From: Telmatactis stephensoni
Taxonomy: Eukaryota > Cnidaria > Anthozoa > Actiniaria > Isophelliidae
Assembly (NCBI GenBank): GCA_029948255.1
Contig: JALIZF010001386.1
Location: forward strand, 62,001 to 126,000
Direction of reading: 5' to 3'
DNA length: 64,000 nt
Made by a program: the position numbers and the translations under genes. Position 1 is the first letter of the stretch; every line of letters begins with the position of its first letter. The notes under the pieces are model-generated. The model ran no database searches. It had not been told where the DNA came from and saw only the letters and a list, made by a program, of their open reading frames with translations. Of the stretch, positions 1-12,726 are shown piece by piece.

Positions 1-505
1 AAGCAATACATAGGAAAGAGTGAAACGCCCTTTAACATTCGACTTAACAACCATCGGAATCACATTAAAACTAAAGTGGAGTCTTGTGAGCTTGCAGAAC
101 ATTTCATCAATAGTGATCATAATTTCAACGCGGATATTGCAATAACACCCATAGAACAGATAAAGAAGAGCCAAATGGAGATCAATCGCAAGAAAGATAT
201 CCTAAGAGAGCGAGAACGTTTTTGGATAATCAAATTGAAAACATTCCAACCTTTCGGTTTAAACAAACGAGTTGGTTAAGGGTCCTGATATCATAACCAT
301 GAGTACATTTAAGTAATAATTTTTTACTTACTTGATACCAGACTCCTTGCCAACTCACGAATTTTCCTACACACATGAATTTTCAATTAAATAATTACCT
401 CTATGACGCAACCTCAATTGTAACAGCACTCTGAAGAAGGCGTAAGCCGAAACGTTAGTGCCAAAATAAAAGTTGGACTACATCAGCTAATCCCTAACAT
501 TTGTT
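1..505 (+). mobile_element. 3' end of a Penelope-like element (GIY-YIG end and 3' UTR), first copy
   Basis: This is the tail of a Penelope-like retroelement cut by the left edge of the window. The frame ending at 279 carries the KQYIGKSETPFNIR signature of a GIY-YIG endonuclease and the closing FGLNKRVG. The sequence is nearly identical to 2395-2910, including the 3' UTR. It is followed directly by a TA microsatellite and then by another copy of the same family, an arrangement common for partially tandem Penelope copies. The 3' UTR holds a hammerhead-like core at 431-453. Confidence 0.85.
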
Positions 506-506
506 C

Positions 507-507
507 A

Positions 508-566
<59 letters not shown>
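507..566. repeat. (TA)n microsatellite
   Basis: About 60 bases of alternating T and A separate the two Penelope-like copies. A shorter (TC)n run lies at 656-683. Confidence 0.95.
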
Positions 567-567
<1 letters not shown>

Positions 568-577
568 GTGTTTAGAG

Positions 578-650
578 AATCAAATACGAGACATCAAGTT
601 ACCGTTACTCGGAGTTTCACGCTTACGCGATCATCAGACGGATTTTACTG
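578..650 (-). mobile_element. Fragment of a different Penelope-like 3' end, inverted
   Basis: Read on the minus strand, 637-614 gives CTGATGA, a short stem with a GTAA loop, then GAAAC. This is the same kind of motif seen at 431 and 2827 but with different sequence, so I take it as a remnant of another PLE family. No protein is recognisable here. Confidence 0.45.
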
Positions 651-789
651 TAATATATCTCTCTCTCTCTCTCTCTCTCTCTCTTCTAGTATTTGTGTAC
701 TTTTTCTCCCACAATATATACTCCCGCTCTACTTCTATGTATTGAGCACTGTTTCAACGAAAATCAAATTTTACACTTTATATATATAC

Positions 790-2912
790 ACGAAGAATAC
801 AGCACTTCTTCAATTACAACAACGTAAAGACATTACCATCGAAAGAGCGGACAAAGGCGGTGCTGTAGTGATACTCAATACTAATGACTACTTAAGTGAG
901 GGCTATCGACAACTCCAAGACGTTAACTTTTACCAAAAAATTAGATCATGATCCTACCTTCGAAAACTGAAGATTCAGTTAACCATTGGATTTCTCATTT
1001 TCACGAAATTGGTGAACTTGATAAAGCGACATGCGAATTATTGAGACCATCCAAATCGCGCACACCAATATTATATCTTCTGCCAAAGATTCACAAGACT
1101 AACAACCCCGGACGACCAGTTGTGTCTTCGGTTGGCTGCCATACAGAAAAAATATCCGCTTTCTTGGACGAATTTCTTAGACCCTTAGCCCAGAATCTGC
1201 CCTCTTATATCAAAGACACCACAGATTTCATTCAAATTTATCCGGACACAGCCACAACTACCTGCGAATGCAATCCTTGTCACTATGGACGTTTCTAGCC
1301 TATATACCAACATAGATAACACGGAAGGCATAGCGGCCACCCACCAGGCTTTGTGCAGTAACCATCAGAGAAAGCCCTCCCCTACAACACTATGTAAGCT
1401 ACTTGAGTTAGTACTAACACTCAATAACTTCACCTTCAACGAGGAAAATTTTCTTCAGATTAAAGGCACTGCTATGGGAACAAGGGTCGCCCCTAACTAT
1501 GCTAACCTTTTTATGGGTGACTTTGAGAAACGTTACGTGAGCATGACTGAATGGAGTAATTCGATTAGTTGTTGGAAACGTTATATTGATGACATCTTTC
1601 TAATATGGACAGATTCCGAAACGAGACTACAAGAATTCCTCCATTATATTAACAACGTGCATCAAACTATCAGTTTTTCACATGAAACTTCGACGACGGA
1701 AATCAATTTCTTAGATGTAACAGTAAAAGTTAACGCAAATCACTCACTTGAAACCGATGTGTACCAGAAACCAACCGACACGCATTCTTACATTAATTGG
1801 AAATCAGCTCATCCCCCTCATTTAAAGAGGAGTATACCTTACAGCCAAGCCTTACGTCTTCGCAGAATCTGTAGTGATGATGACATCTTACGTAAAAGAA
1901 TTGAAGAATACTGCATGTATTTCGTAGCCTCAGGTTATCAGAAAGAACCGACATTAGAATCTATGAATAAAGCTCTCAGAATGACACAGGATGAAGCTCT
2001 ACAGACCAAGATCAAAGCCACAAAAGATCGTGCATGTTTCATTACTACTTACAACCCACACCTTGAGACAGTAGGTAAAGTACTCAACAAAGGATGGATT
2101 ATGCTTAACATCAAAAACGCATGAGGAAGATCTTTAAAAATCCGCCATTAGTTGCTTATCGGCGACCTAAAAGTCTTAATGACGTATTAGTAAGTGCAAA
2201 AACCAAACCTACACAAGAAATTGTTAACTGTGGTAGCAGACCATGTAATAAAACTAGATGCAGTTGGTGTACTTACATAACTGACAAAAGGACTTTTAAA
2301 AGTACGTCGAATGGCATAGAATTTAAAATATTCCATGAGGTGAATTGCCAGTCCTCTTGGGTTATTTACCTCATTACTTGTACCAAGTGCCAAAAACAAT
2401 ATATTGGTAAGAGCGAGACACCATTCAACATTAGAATGAACAACCATCGTAACCATATTAGAACAAAAACAGATTCCTGTGAGCTAGCCGAACACTTTAT
2501 TTATAAAGAAGATCATAATTTCAACGCGGATATAGCAATAACACCCATAGAACAGATAAAGAAGAGCCAAATGGAGATCAATCGCAAGAAAGATATCCTA
2601 AGAGAGCGAGAACGTTTTTGGATAATCAAATTGAAAACATTCCAACCTTTCGGTTTAAACAAACGAGTTGGTTAAGGGTCCTGATATCATAACCATGAGT
2701 ACATTTAAGTAATAATTTTTTACATACTTGATACCAGACTCCTTGCCAACTCACGAATTTTCCTACACACATGAATTTTCAATTAAATAATTACCTCTAT
2801 GACGCAACCTCAATTGTAACAGCACTCTGAAGAAGGCGTAAGCCGAAACGTTAGTGCCAAAATAAAAGTTGGACTACATCAGCTAATCCCTAACATTTGT
2901 TCAATTTATATA
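790..2912 (+). mobile_element. Penelope-like element: reverse transcriptase plus GIY-YIG endonuclease, frameshifted
   Basis: The element once encoded one reverse transcriptase-endonuclease polyprotein and is now split over four frames (about 828-951, 948-1298, 1285-2124, 2121-2675). Visible motifs in order are LPKIHK...GRPVVSS near 1080, DVSSLYTNI at 1288, GTAMGTRVAPNYANLFM near 1465, the catalytic YIDDIFLIW near 1585 and INFLDVTV near 1705. After these come a Cys-rich linker (PCNKTRCSWC) and the GIY-YIG nuclease with KQYIGKS near 2395. Frames change near 940, 1285 and 2120, so this copy is not intact. The 3' UTR (2676-2912) repeats that of the copy at 1-505. Family assignment is firm; autonomy is ruled out by the breaks. 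Confidence 0.9.
2827..2849 (+). ncRNA. Hammerhead-like catalytic core in the PLE 3' UTR
   Basis: CTGAAGA is followed by a 3-bp stem (GGC/GCC) closed by a GTAA loop and then GAAAC, the layout of a hammerhead ribozyme core. The identical motif is at 431-453. Hammerhead motifs are reported from Penelope-like elements. Only the core and stem II are clear to me; stems I and III were not established. Confidence 0.5.
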
Positions 2913-3056
2913 ATCTTTTGGATTCCTGATGGTCAGACCAACGAGAAGTAGGAGCAAACTTCCCAACAGACAACACCGATTGTGACGATCAACAGCTCGC
3001 GCAACCTACGTCGAGCGCGGGAATTCGATTCTCATTCTCCGAGCACGAAAACGTGA

Positions 3057-5661
3057 ATGGATCTACTGATGCAACTCCAAATACGGATCCCGATACAATT
3101 GAAATTAATCTCCGACAAGAAGAAGAGGACAACGGTGAACGCAACACAATTAATTAAAGACCCAACTAGAGTGACCAGATCGTCCTCTACGTTAATTGAC
3201 ATTGTGTTGACTTCTGATTCTAGCCTTGTAAAAGACAGTGGTGTATTGGATACGACTATCAGTGATCACTTTCTGGTTTACGCAGTTCTGGACTTAAAGA
3301 TACCCAAATCCAAAGCATGCTATATCACCACCCGCAGCTACAAGAACTATAACGCAGAAAGGTTTTCTTCCGACATTTCGCACATCCCTTGGAACACCCT
3401 AGACCTGATGGATTCTCTCGATGCGAAGGTTGATGGCTTCAACGATCTATTCCTGGCTTGCCTTGATGACCACGCCCCAATCAAGACGGTCAAAGTCAAG
3501 CGTAAATCAATTCCTTTCATCACAGATGATATCAGAAAATTGATGGCTACCAGAAATAATCTACACAGGATTGCTCGTCAGAGAGGATCCCTCAGTGACT
3601 GGAATGCCTTCAAACAACAAAGGTGCAAAGTAAAGTTAGCCCTTAAGAAAGCAGAAACCGAATATTACAACCATCAGATCCTCTCCAACAAGAACAACAG
3701 TGCGTCACTATGGAAAACGATACGCCGTGCCCTACCAACAAAATCAAATCCTAATCTTGAATATACTAAAGACACTTCTGCTCTAGCAGAGGAGTTCAAC
3801 CGTTTCTTCATATCCGTAGGGGAAAAAGCCTCGTCTGCATCAGAAAAACTCGCCGATACGTATGGCCTACGCACCCTACCTGATACGTTCAGTTCAAGCC
3901 TATCTAATCTTCCTCGTGATGACCTGTTTGAATTCAGTCCAGTTCTTTGCTCAGATGTTCGTAAGGTGATTATGGACATTCCTAATAATAAAGCTCCAGG
4001 ATACGATAAAGTTTCAGTCTCAGTCATCAAGGACTGTTTGCCTCACATATTGCCTATCATCACAAGTATCATAAACCTGTCGTTGGAGTCTTCCATTTTT
4101 CCACGTGCATGGAAGAAGGCTGAAGTCGTCCCTCATCTTAAGGAAGGTGACCATGAGGTGCCAGATAACAATAGACCAATCTCGCTCCTCCCTGTACTAT
4201 CAAAAGTGGCTGAGAAACTTGCATTACAACAGTACACTTCCTTCAGATAAAAATCGCCTGACCAAACATCAAAAAAGGTAACAAGAGATATCATTCTACT
4301 GAGACCCTCAGCCTTTTGGTTACAGATCACCTTTTCAATGCTATTGATGAAAAGAAAGTTGCAGCCATGGTACTTATTGACTTAAGTAAGGCGTTCGATA
4401 GCATCTGCCATACTACCTTACTAAACAAGCTTCAGGTACTAGGAACATCTACGAATGCCCTAGTTTGGTTTCAAAGCTACCTTACAAAAAGGGAACAAAC
4501 CACTCGCATTGGAACATCAACATCCTCGTCTTTAACTGTAACTCACGGCGTCCCACAGGGTTCCATTCTGGGACCCGTGCTATTCAGTTTATACATGAAC
4601 GACCTACCTGATGCTATTAAAAACTGCTCAGTTGAGTCTTATGTTGATGACACGTAGCTCTTCTTATCCTTTGCAACTAATGACAACGTTAACGCTCTTA
4701 GTCAGATTGGTCAAGACCTGAACAGAGTAGCAGAGTGGTGCTGCACTAATTGGCTACTCATCAATCCTCAAAAAACGAAGTCCATGCTTTTTCGGCACTT
4801 AGACCAGTTGGTTGGAAGGTCGAGTGATACATGTATTACCAACCCCTTCCTTGGTAAAGAGTTATCTCCATCGCCCTCTTGCAAAGATTTGGGAGTGATA
4901 TTTGATAGTTACCTATCGTTTAATGATCACATAGATTACCTATCATCTTCACTGTTAGGTAAACTGTGTCAAATCAACAGGGTCCGACACCTGTTTACGA
5001 AAGATGTCCTTCTAGTCATTCTGAACTCTTTGGTATTCAGTAAGTTATTTTATTGTTCAACCGTGTGGTCGGGAACAACACAACAGAACATTCGCAAGCT
5101 GCAGCTATTACAGAACTTTGCTGCTAGAATATTAACTGGCAAAAGAAAGTATGACCATATCTCACCAGCCCTTAAGGAACTTAGTTGGTTACCAATAAAT
5201 GAAATGCTACAGCTCAGAGATGTCACCATGGTCTACAAATGTCTACATGGCCTCGTACCTAATTACCTCGAAACCAAGTTGGTCAAGCGCTCTACCATCC
5301 ACCACTACAATACTAGGCAAAAGGACAACATAAACATTACACTCAAAAGAACATCAACAGCTCAGAGGTCCTTTTTTGACCACGCCATATCCTCATGGAA
5401 CAATTTAAGCGACGATACTAAGAACAGTACAAACATTACTAGTTTTAAACGTTCTGCCCGAAGTGAATTGTGGGCTCGTTTATAATTAATATAATTAATT
5501 GCTGTTTTTAATCCTAATAGTCTATATATTTTTGATAAATTATTTATTTCTTACCATACAATGTAGTCTCATTAGAATTTATATATATACACCCATTTTT
5601 GTAAATTAGTATTGAAAATCCCTGTTGGGAATTACTAATAAACGTATTGTATTGTATTGTA
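3057..5661 (+). mobile_element. Non-LTR retrotransposon (CR1/L2-like LINE), 5' truncated and broken
   Basis: The first frame (3057-4250) holds the end of an APE-type endonuclease (SSSTLIDIVLTS, then DTTISDHFLVYAVL) and the N-terminal half of a reverse transcriptase (NNKAPGYDKVS near 3987). The frame is lost near 4245 and resumes at 4316 with VLIDLSKAFDS and GVPQGSILGPVLF. The catalytic box reads YVDDT and is followed by TAG at 4655, an in-frame stop. The C-terminal part follows at about 4660-5485. The 3' end is AT-rich and finishes in a short TTGTA-type repeat (about 5641-5661), typical of CR1/L2-like elements. The clade is a guess; inactivity is clear. Confidence 0.85.
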
Positions 5662-5681
5662 CGTAACGTCTTTTATTATTT

Positions 5682-6405
5682 AAAACATCCGAAACATGAA
5701 CGAAAAAATTCACGATTTGTTATTGTGTCAAAAACGCCGTTGTAGAAGTCTTTACAGCAAACAATTGAGATACATAGTGAAAATAAAAAGTTGAATAAAC
5801 TGGTATATTCGCTGGTAATATTTTGCATGTCGACTAATAGCTGCTGACAGACAAATTGACTAATCAAATATTTTTTAGTTTAAGTTAGCCGATTCAAAAA
5901 GGGTCTTTATGTTACGGTTAACTATTTCCCGGAACGGTGAAGAATGCGTGAAACGGCTCGGGGAAAGTACGAACGGGGCCAGTCATTGAAGCCTCTCCTA
6001 AAAGGTGCTTCCGGGGCACGAGTGAACGCACGTGTGCGTCTAGTTCATATATAAAACATCCGAAACATGGACGAAAAAATACACGATTTGTTATTGTGTC
6101 AAATATTTAGAAGTCTTTACAGCAAACAATTGAGATATATAGTGAAATAAGAAGTTGAATAAACTGGTATATTTTTGCATGTTGGAGATATCTAATACCC
6201 ATGCATGATATATAATAGAAAGACAAAGGCATACACTAATAGCTTCTAAAAAGGTCATTATGGTTAGCTATTTCCCGGAATGGCGAAGAATGCGTGAAAC
6301 GGCTCGGGGAAGAGTACGAACGGAGTCGGTCATTGGAGCCTCTCTTAAAAAGGGCTCCATGCTGCAGGGGCACGAGTGAACGCACGTGTGCGTCTAGTTT
6401 GAATA
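5682..6405. repeat. Two tandem copies of a ~370-bp repeat
   Basis: The stretch from AAACATCCGAAACATG at about 5682 recurs at about 6055. Both copies end with a segment containing CACGAGTGAACGCACG. The second copy has small deletions. There is no coding capacity; this is noncoding repeat adjoining the LINE 3' end. Confidence 0.8.
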
Positions 6406-7016
6406 GAATTTGAAACTTTAGGAGCTAGTTTTTGAAAAAAATCTCCCTTATAAGATTGTCACAAAGAAGAATTATAAGTAATTGTTGATAGTGGAATCTG
6501 TTACGGTAAAAGCATCAGTTTGCGTGAGGTTGGTATGAGGTAATATAATAGCAAATGAGTAATCCCCATTAATCGGGATCAGGGATATCAAATATCTTGC
6601 TGATGTAAATATTGCGATTTGGGATCAAGATGATAAGGACACAGGCAGCCTAGTGCCCAGGCGTCCCCTGCAAGCGCGTTTTGAAACGAGAGACGGGATA
6701 GCCTGGGGACTAGGCTGGGATACAGGGAATTTCTGGGTCAGCAATCAGATCCAATACGGGGAGCGAAAATCTGTGATCGGTCGAGAAAATTATCCCTTGT
6801 TACGATCCTGCTGTTGCCTCGCTTCAATCAACTAGTAAAAGACCATATATCTGATATATAATTCTCTTTACATGCTTCCCACAACAATGAACTTTTAAAA
6901 CATTGCACTCCAGGTGTTATCCGTCCTATGAACTTTACTGATAACACTCTATACTAATCCATTAATAAAAATTGATCACAAAGATATTCGTACTTTTACT
7001 ATCAGTGCACTATATA

Positions 7017-7262
7017 CACCTATTTAAAAAAGGTTGTCACCGCTAAGAGCGATAGGCGATAGGTAATAGGTCATTCCAAGACCGCAAAGCACTATGAATT
7101 TCTTAATTAAGCCATCCTAAATCTTTCTTTACACTCTTCCATCAAATATTTGGCTATTCATATGTAAATCAATTAGAAATCAATAGTACTTTGCGGTCTT
7201 GGAATGACCTATTACCTATCGCCTATCGCTCTTAGCGGTGACAACCTTTTTTGAAATAGGTG
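7017..7262. mobile_element. TA-flanked hairpin MITE
   Basis: A 246-bp foldback with near-perfect terminal inverted repeats of about 70 bp, starting CACCTATTT and ending AAATAGGTG, is flanked by TA on both sides. The related repeat block at 52400-52440 lacks it, giving an empty site. The TA duplication and structure fit a Tc1/mariner-type MITE. Confidence 0.85.
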
Positions 7263-7490
7263 TATTATTATTATATACATTATATATACTATATACATTA
7301 GCTGGTAAGCTGTCTTTCACGGTCATTACTTAATTAACTCACCATAAAATACCAAGTTGGAGAAAAGCTCTGCTATACTTGTATATCCTCATATTAGATA
7401 TATACTCGTATATCTTCATATTAGATATGAAGGTCAATTGATGGTGAGTTAAAGGGGCCGGGTACTAGGATAAAAATGAATTAAGGCTGG

Positions 7491-7940
7491 TGCCTACTAT
7501 AGTCAGCGCGCACCTCGTTCTGCGCATCTCCGATCCCGCGGGCGCTGCGCGCGATCTACGGGATTGTTTACAAAGAGTAATGGTTTCAACTCGTGGATTG
7601 TCATTTTGTCTCTTTTTAATCTGCGGGCTTTTCAAACTCCTAATGAGTTAACTCTTATGTGCTTCAACTGAGCGGTGTCATGAAAACGTTTGTGGTGAGA
7701 GGGCTAAAAAGACGCAAAAAAACCTGGCCGGTTCGTAAAAAAATCCATCGAGTGTGAGCCCGCATCAAAACGACAGCGCATCGATCAAAATAATTGTAGT
7801 GACAGACCAAAAGATGCCGCTCAATCAGCAAGTAATATATCCTGGAGAGAAGGAAGACGAATCGTTGAACTAGGATTCATTGCTGACCAGCTGAGAGAAG
7901 GATGTAGTGAGTGTGGAGAAGAACTTAGCTTGTATAATAC
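7491..7940 (+). pseudogene. Truncated Kolobok-like DNA transposon with an N-terminal transposase fragment
   Basis: The stretch begins TTAA followed by GGCTGGTGCCTACTA, the same terminus type as the TTAA-flanked elements at 14896 and 20218. A frame open from about 7708 to 7940 contains WREGRRIVELGFIADQL, then CSECGEELSL. That pattern resembles the N-terminal region of the Mutator-like transposases of cnidarian Kolobok elements, which also make TTAA duplications. No right terminus is visible and the frame is cut at about 7940, where sequence shared with the second repeat block resumes. Family assignment is from memory of the pattern. Confidence 0.55.
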
Positions 7941-9005
7941 GAATAGAAATTGTCAAGTTTTTAGCATTTAAGTTGTGGGTAAACGACGTCAATGACTCAA
8001 CTCTATCGTTCTTATAAAATTTATATCAAAATTTATCTTTGACAATAAGCTTGAAATACCGATTTTTTGGGCAGAGGATAACTAATTATTTAACATTCAT
8101 ATTCAATTAGAATTAACCAATCTCCAATTTTCCTCAATTTTCATGCAAGAGAGCCGACGTACGGGGTTTGCGGTGATGTGGTTTTGCGTTATTTTTGATG
8201 CGGTTATTTGTTATTTTAACCTGCGGGTTTGCGATTTTTGGCTTCAGATTTTGTATGCGGTTTGCGGTTTGGGGGATTTTGACGATTTTTTATTACGTTT
8301 TTTTCTCTATTTTGTTTGCGGTTTTGCGGTTTCCATACCCCACCCCCAATCCCTCCCCCATGCAAATGTGCCGCGCCCCCATACTCAAAGCTTCAAGAAG
8401 CAATATCTGCAGTTTAAAGCCCTTGAATTCATAATGACCAGGAAAATACGGGATATAAAGCCCTACAAATAGAAAACCGACTCAATCATATAATAAATAA
8501 GGGTTTGCATTGAAATTCAAGACCAAGGGCCCTCGATCTTGAATTTCAATTCAAATCCGAGTCCGTACGTTTGAACTGATTTAAAAACCTCCATACTATA
8601 TTCCATGTTTTTGAAAACTAAACCAAAATTTATGACTTTTTTCAGAAAAAATCCAGGTTAAATTTTATGTAAATTAGGATGTCTTCCCTTGAAATTCAAG
8701 ATACCGTCAAATGGTTAATAATATGTTTATAAATATGTTTTTTAATTATAATTCATAACCATCTCAATGGCCAATAAGACTAATAACCGTCCAGTAGCTT
8801 GCTAGCGCTGTCGATAGTCTTTCGTGCCGAAGTGGTTGGAGTACGTTTTGATTCTGATCCAGTTTGGAGTTTAGAACGAAACCTTTGTAATTACAACTAG
8901 TGTAAATACTTTCAAGACTTCTAGAAGGTTCAAAGGTTTTTATTCACCAGAAAAAGATCGAGGTAATTACAATTAAACATAAAAAAGAAAGAAAAAGGTG
9001 GAAGG

Positions 9006-11013
9006 GTCATCTGCCATGGGTTAGCGATGCTATCAAGCGCAAGATGAGGAAAAGAGATCGCTGCTTCAAGAGGGCCAAACACACAAAGAAACCGCAGCAC
9101 TGGTCAGCCTACAAGAAACTACGTAACGAGACCCTGACACACATTTAGAAATCACATGACACCTATGTTAATGATATCTTGGGTGGGATCACATCAGATG
9201 GTAGAGCGAGCTCATTCTCTATTAAGAAAGCCTGGTCCTACTTGAAGTCACTTAGATCTGAGTCGACTGGTGTTCCCCCCTTAGTATATAATAATAGAGT
9301 TTGTACATCGGACTCTTCCAAGGCGGAGGCTCTTCGTGAGCAATTTGACACTGCGTTTACCGATGAGGACTTGTCCTCTATACCTTCCCTTGGTGATTCT
9401 CCATACAGCAGTATGCCTGATATCCACATTTCCGTGCAGGGTGTGAGGAAACAACTAGAGAAAATAGCTGTAACCAAGGCATGTGGGCCAGATCGTATTC
9501 CCGCAAGGGTTCTTAAAGAAATTGCCTGTGAAATTGCTCCCATTCTAGCCAATATTTTCCAGCAGTCGCTCAATTCTGGCAAGTTACCATCTGCCTGGAA
9601 AGACGCAAATGTCTCGTGCATTTACAAAAAAGGTCAAAGATCAATCCCTGAGAACTACAGACCGATTTCCCTGACATCATTTGTGTGTAAAGTCCTTGAG
9701 CACATCATATGTAGTCAAGTCTGTGCTTTTTTCTCTTCGAACTCAACCATATCTATGTTTCAGCATGGGTTCCGTAAAGGACTTTCCTGTGAGACTCAGT
9801 TGATTACACTGGTACACGAGTGGTCAAGGGTATTAAACGAGCGTGGCCAAGTTGACGTTGTCTTTTTAGACTTCGCCAAAGCATTTGATTCAGTGCCACA
9901 CCAGCGGTTGCTTGGCAAAGCTGACTACTATGGAATCCGAGGTAACTTACAGCTTTGGCTCAAAGATTTTCTCACCGAACGTCGTCAGCGTGTAGTTGTC
10001 AACGGCTCGTACTCCAACTGGTCTCCGGTCAAGTCTGGTGTACCACAGGGAACAGTCTTGGGTCCCATTTTATTTCTCATATACATAAACGATCTACCAG
10101 AAGTAATATCATCGTCCATCGAACTGTTTGCTGACGACACAGTCATCTACAAGAAAGTCGAAACACCTGAAGATCATCTTATCCTCCAGAAAGACCTTAA
10201 ACTCCTCGAGGCCTGGGCTTCTCGCTGGCAGATGAGATTTGCGCCAACAAAGTGTCACACCTTGCGTATAACGTTAAAAAAATATTCATCTGAATTTACG
10301 TATAACTTATGTAATACCGCTATCGAAGGCGTTAGATTCCACAAGCACCTTGGGGTATACATAACGTGTACACTGAACTGGACCAAGCAATGTGAGGAAG
10401 TACAAAAGAAGGCAAATCGCGTGCTTGCCGTCCTACAACGCAACATTCACTCTACTCCGCGTGAAGTCAAAGAACGTGCCTATCAAGTCCTTGTACGCCC
10501 CATCACCGAGTATGCTTGTACAGCTTGGAGTCCTCATACCGCAAAGGGAATTGCAGCTGTAGAATCGGTTCAAAGACGTGCGGCCAGATTCGTGTATAAT
10601 GACTATCAGAGATCTACAAGTGTGTCTTCCCTACTCGACGAGCCGTCACTGGCCATCACTGCAAGATCGAAGGAAAATGGTAGACCTCTTACTCTTTTAC
10701 AAGATCCACTATAACTTAGTCAGTTTGCCTTTTCCTAGTGACATGACTCCTAATATTTCCTGTACCCGAAAGTCGCATAACAAGACATACAAGCTCTTGC
10801 GTGCAAATATTGATCCTTACAAGTACTCTTTCTTCGCCCGTTGCATACCTGTATGGAACAGTCTCCCGCCTGACGCTGTTAATTCTACAACACTGTCCCA
10901 GTTTAAGGCTTCTCTAAAAAGTACCACCATACTTACTACCAAAATTTAGACCTTGACCATCCATTGCTGTAATTAGCCAAGCTATTTGCAATTAAAATGA
11001 TTAAAGATTAAAG
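9006..11013 (+). mobile_element. Non-LTR retrotransposon (jockey/CR1-type RT), 5' truncated
   Basis: The reverse transcriptase frame is open 9179-10714. It shows AFDSVPHQRLL after VVFLDFAKAF (about 9870), GVPQGTVLGPILF (about 10040), the catalytic FADDTVIY (about 10125) and the maturase-like WTKQCEEVQKKANR segment. The same frame upstream is broken by TAG at 9146 after WVSDAIKRKMRKRDR. A frameshift near 10665 moves the C-terminal PVWNSLPPDAVNS segment to another frame, ending at 10949. The 3' end is a short ATTAAAG repeat. No endonuclease is present. The element sits inside the dispersed repeat block, where it replaces about 390 bp present in the other copy. Confidence 0.88.
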
Positions 11014-11904
11014 ATTAAAAATATCTGTCGATTTGTGGTTCACATTTTATACGCAGCTTCACAAAACTGGAGCTTGACTATCTCAAAAATATTTTAAAAG
11101 TAAATCCGAGTTTTTGAAGGAGTGGCCTCCTTGGAGTTCTTGGTGCCGAAAAGGTAATTATACGAAGAGCTCGTTTTTGTAAGATATGAATTGATAAAAC
11201 GTTTGACTTATAATTACTTTCCCATGCTAATGCGCCATACGAGATGTACAAGTATAAAAAGATATAATAGAGATATATTAAAAGCTCAAGAGAAAGATAG
11301 TTGCTACACTTATATAAAATTCCGCGGATTGACTTGGCAATTTTCCTAAAAATAAAATCTCCTTAAGTTTTGAGCATCTTTGGGGATAATTTTGCTTAAA
11401 TCGCCTAAAATCGCCTACGGGCAATGGGGGCGCTCGCCCCCCTCCCCCCCTAATAATTTTTCAACGGCAATTTTTGAATTTTTAAATTTAAAGTTTTAAA
11501 TTTTAAATGAATACGATATTCAAATGTCGTATATATAACACACTGCTAGTGAATTTTGTGTAAATAGTGCATTGTTAATACAGTTCTAAGCTGACCATGT
11601 CGACGAACATTAGTTGAGACTGATGGAACTGTAAAATGGTATTCTCTTAGATATGCTGGGCTGTATTTAAACTCACATTCCAAAAGAATGATCGAAGGTC
11701 AGCGCTGGTTTCTGGGCTTTCGTCGCCATCTTCAACTCAAACAGACTCCAATAACAAATAACAGGATTAGTAAAAACCTATGAAATTACTTTAATATTTT
11801 CACTATTTACAACAGCGAAATGTAATTTTGTTGCGTACGTTGCTTTTGAATAATTTTCTAGACTTGATTGATGATAGTTTATACCTTCTATGGTGAGATC
11901 CGTA

Positions 11905-12510
11905 TATCTTAGGGACCGGTCATTATTTATCGCATGGGGGGTGGAGGATTTTTTGGGGAATTAGTTCATTTTGTCGGGGAAAATGGGGAATCTGCACTCG
12001 TTCAATATCATACTGGAAGGTATGATCACAACCTGTAAACAATAACTCTTGTATCGAGCGAGCCGTCAATTCTTATCTGAAATACAGTCCGAGCGCTAGC
12101 GGCTCGCGCTTCGCGCTCGCAAGTAATATTCCATATCAACTACATAGTTGAAAAGTGCTACTTTTTTCGGGAAATCTAAAGATAGTACCTACGTACATTG
12201 CTATTGAAATACAACCGAGCTCTTGACGACTAACTACATCACGTTTCATTGCCCCCAAAAAGTTGAAAAAACTCAATTTTAATTTGTAAAAAAAATGACA
12301 TATTTTTGCCAAGTGGTTCGCACTTTGTGCTCAATGTAGCTATATATAACACTGGCCCAAGAGAAACATCCCAAAACAACTCAGAAACAGTGGTTGAGAC
12401 TCCTTTAATTTTCTACCGAAATTCGTGCCGAGTGGCTCGCGCTTTGCGCTTGCTATAGCTAAGTATTGTATTTCACTGAGTCGCAACAAAAATCCTCCAC
12501 ATCCTCCAGG
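11905..12510. repeat. Degenerate foldback element with GCGCTTCGCGC-type subrepeats
   Basis: The left end (TTAGGGACCGGTCATT, then a G-rich stretch) resembles the termini of the larger element at 41738-43012. Two internal GAGTGGCTCGCGCTT-type units lie near 12098 and 12428. The matching right end (AAAAATCCTCCACATCCTCC, about 12487) is only approximate. Confidence 0.5.
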
Positions 12511-12726
12511 CTCACGAACAAGGGGAGTCACGTGCACGCTAGGACCCTACGGATACGCCCATACTAAAGCATCACGTGATGCAAATTCACTTTTGTCTTT
12601 TGTTCGCTATCACAATGTGACTTGAAATCCCGAGAGCCCCCCCAATAATTTAGACCTCGCTACGGCCCTGCTGTGTTATGCGGGAAGAGATGCAGAACTT
12701 GTCTTAGCTGTCTGAATGTTCCAAAA

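Larger units (their letters stand above)
6406..11420. repeat. Dispersed repeat block, copy 1, interrupted by later insertions
   Basis: Large parts of this block align by eye with 51852-54385 in the same orientation (for example 6480-6990 with 51965-52400, and 11020-11400 with 53980-54370). Compared with that copy, this one carries extra DNA at 7017-7262 (hairpin MITE), 7491-7940 (Kolobok-like fragment), about 8332-8860 (unidentified, with a short palindrome at 8507-8550) and 9006-11013 (LINE). No conserved frame is seen in the shared parts, so it is probably a nonautonomous element or a segmental repeat. Confidence 0.75.

Noticed and set aside
8143..8472. Hydrophobic open frame of 109 codons
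   Set aside because: It lies in T/G-rich repeat sequence (TGCGGTTTTGCGGTT type) shared with 53270-53430, where the frame is not preserved.
12340..12625. Overlapping short frames upstream of gene A
   Set aside because: They sit in a degenerate foldback element and show no conserved features or splice-compatible continuation.
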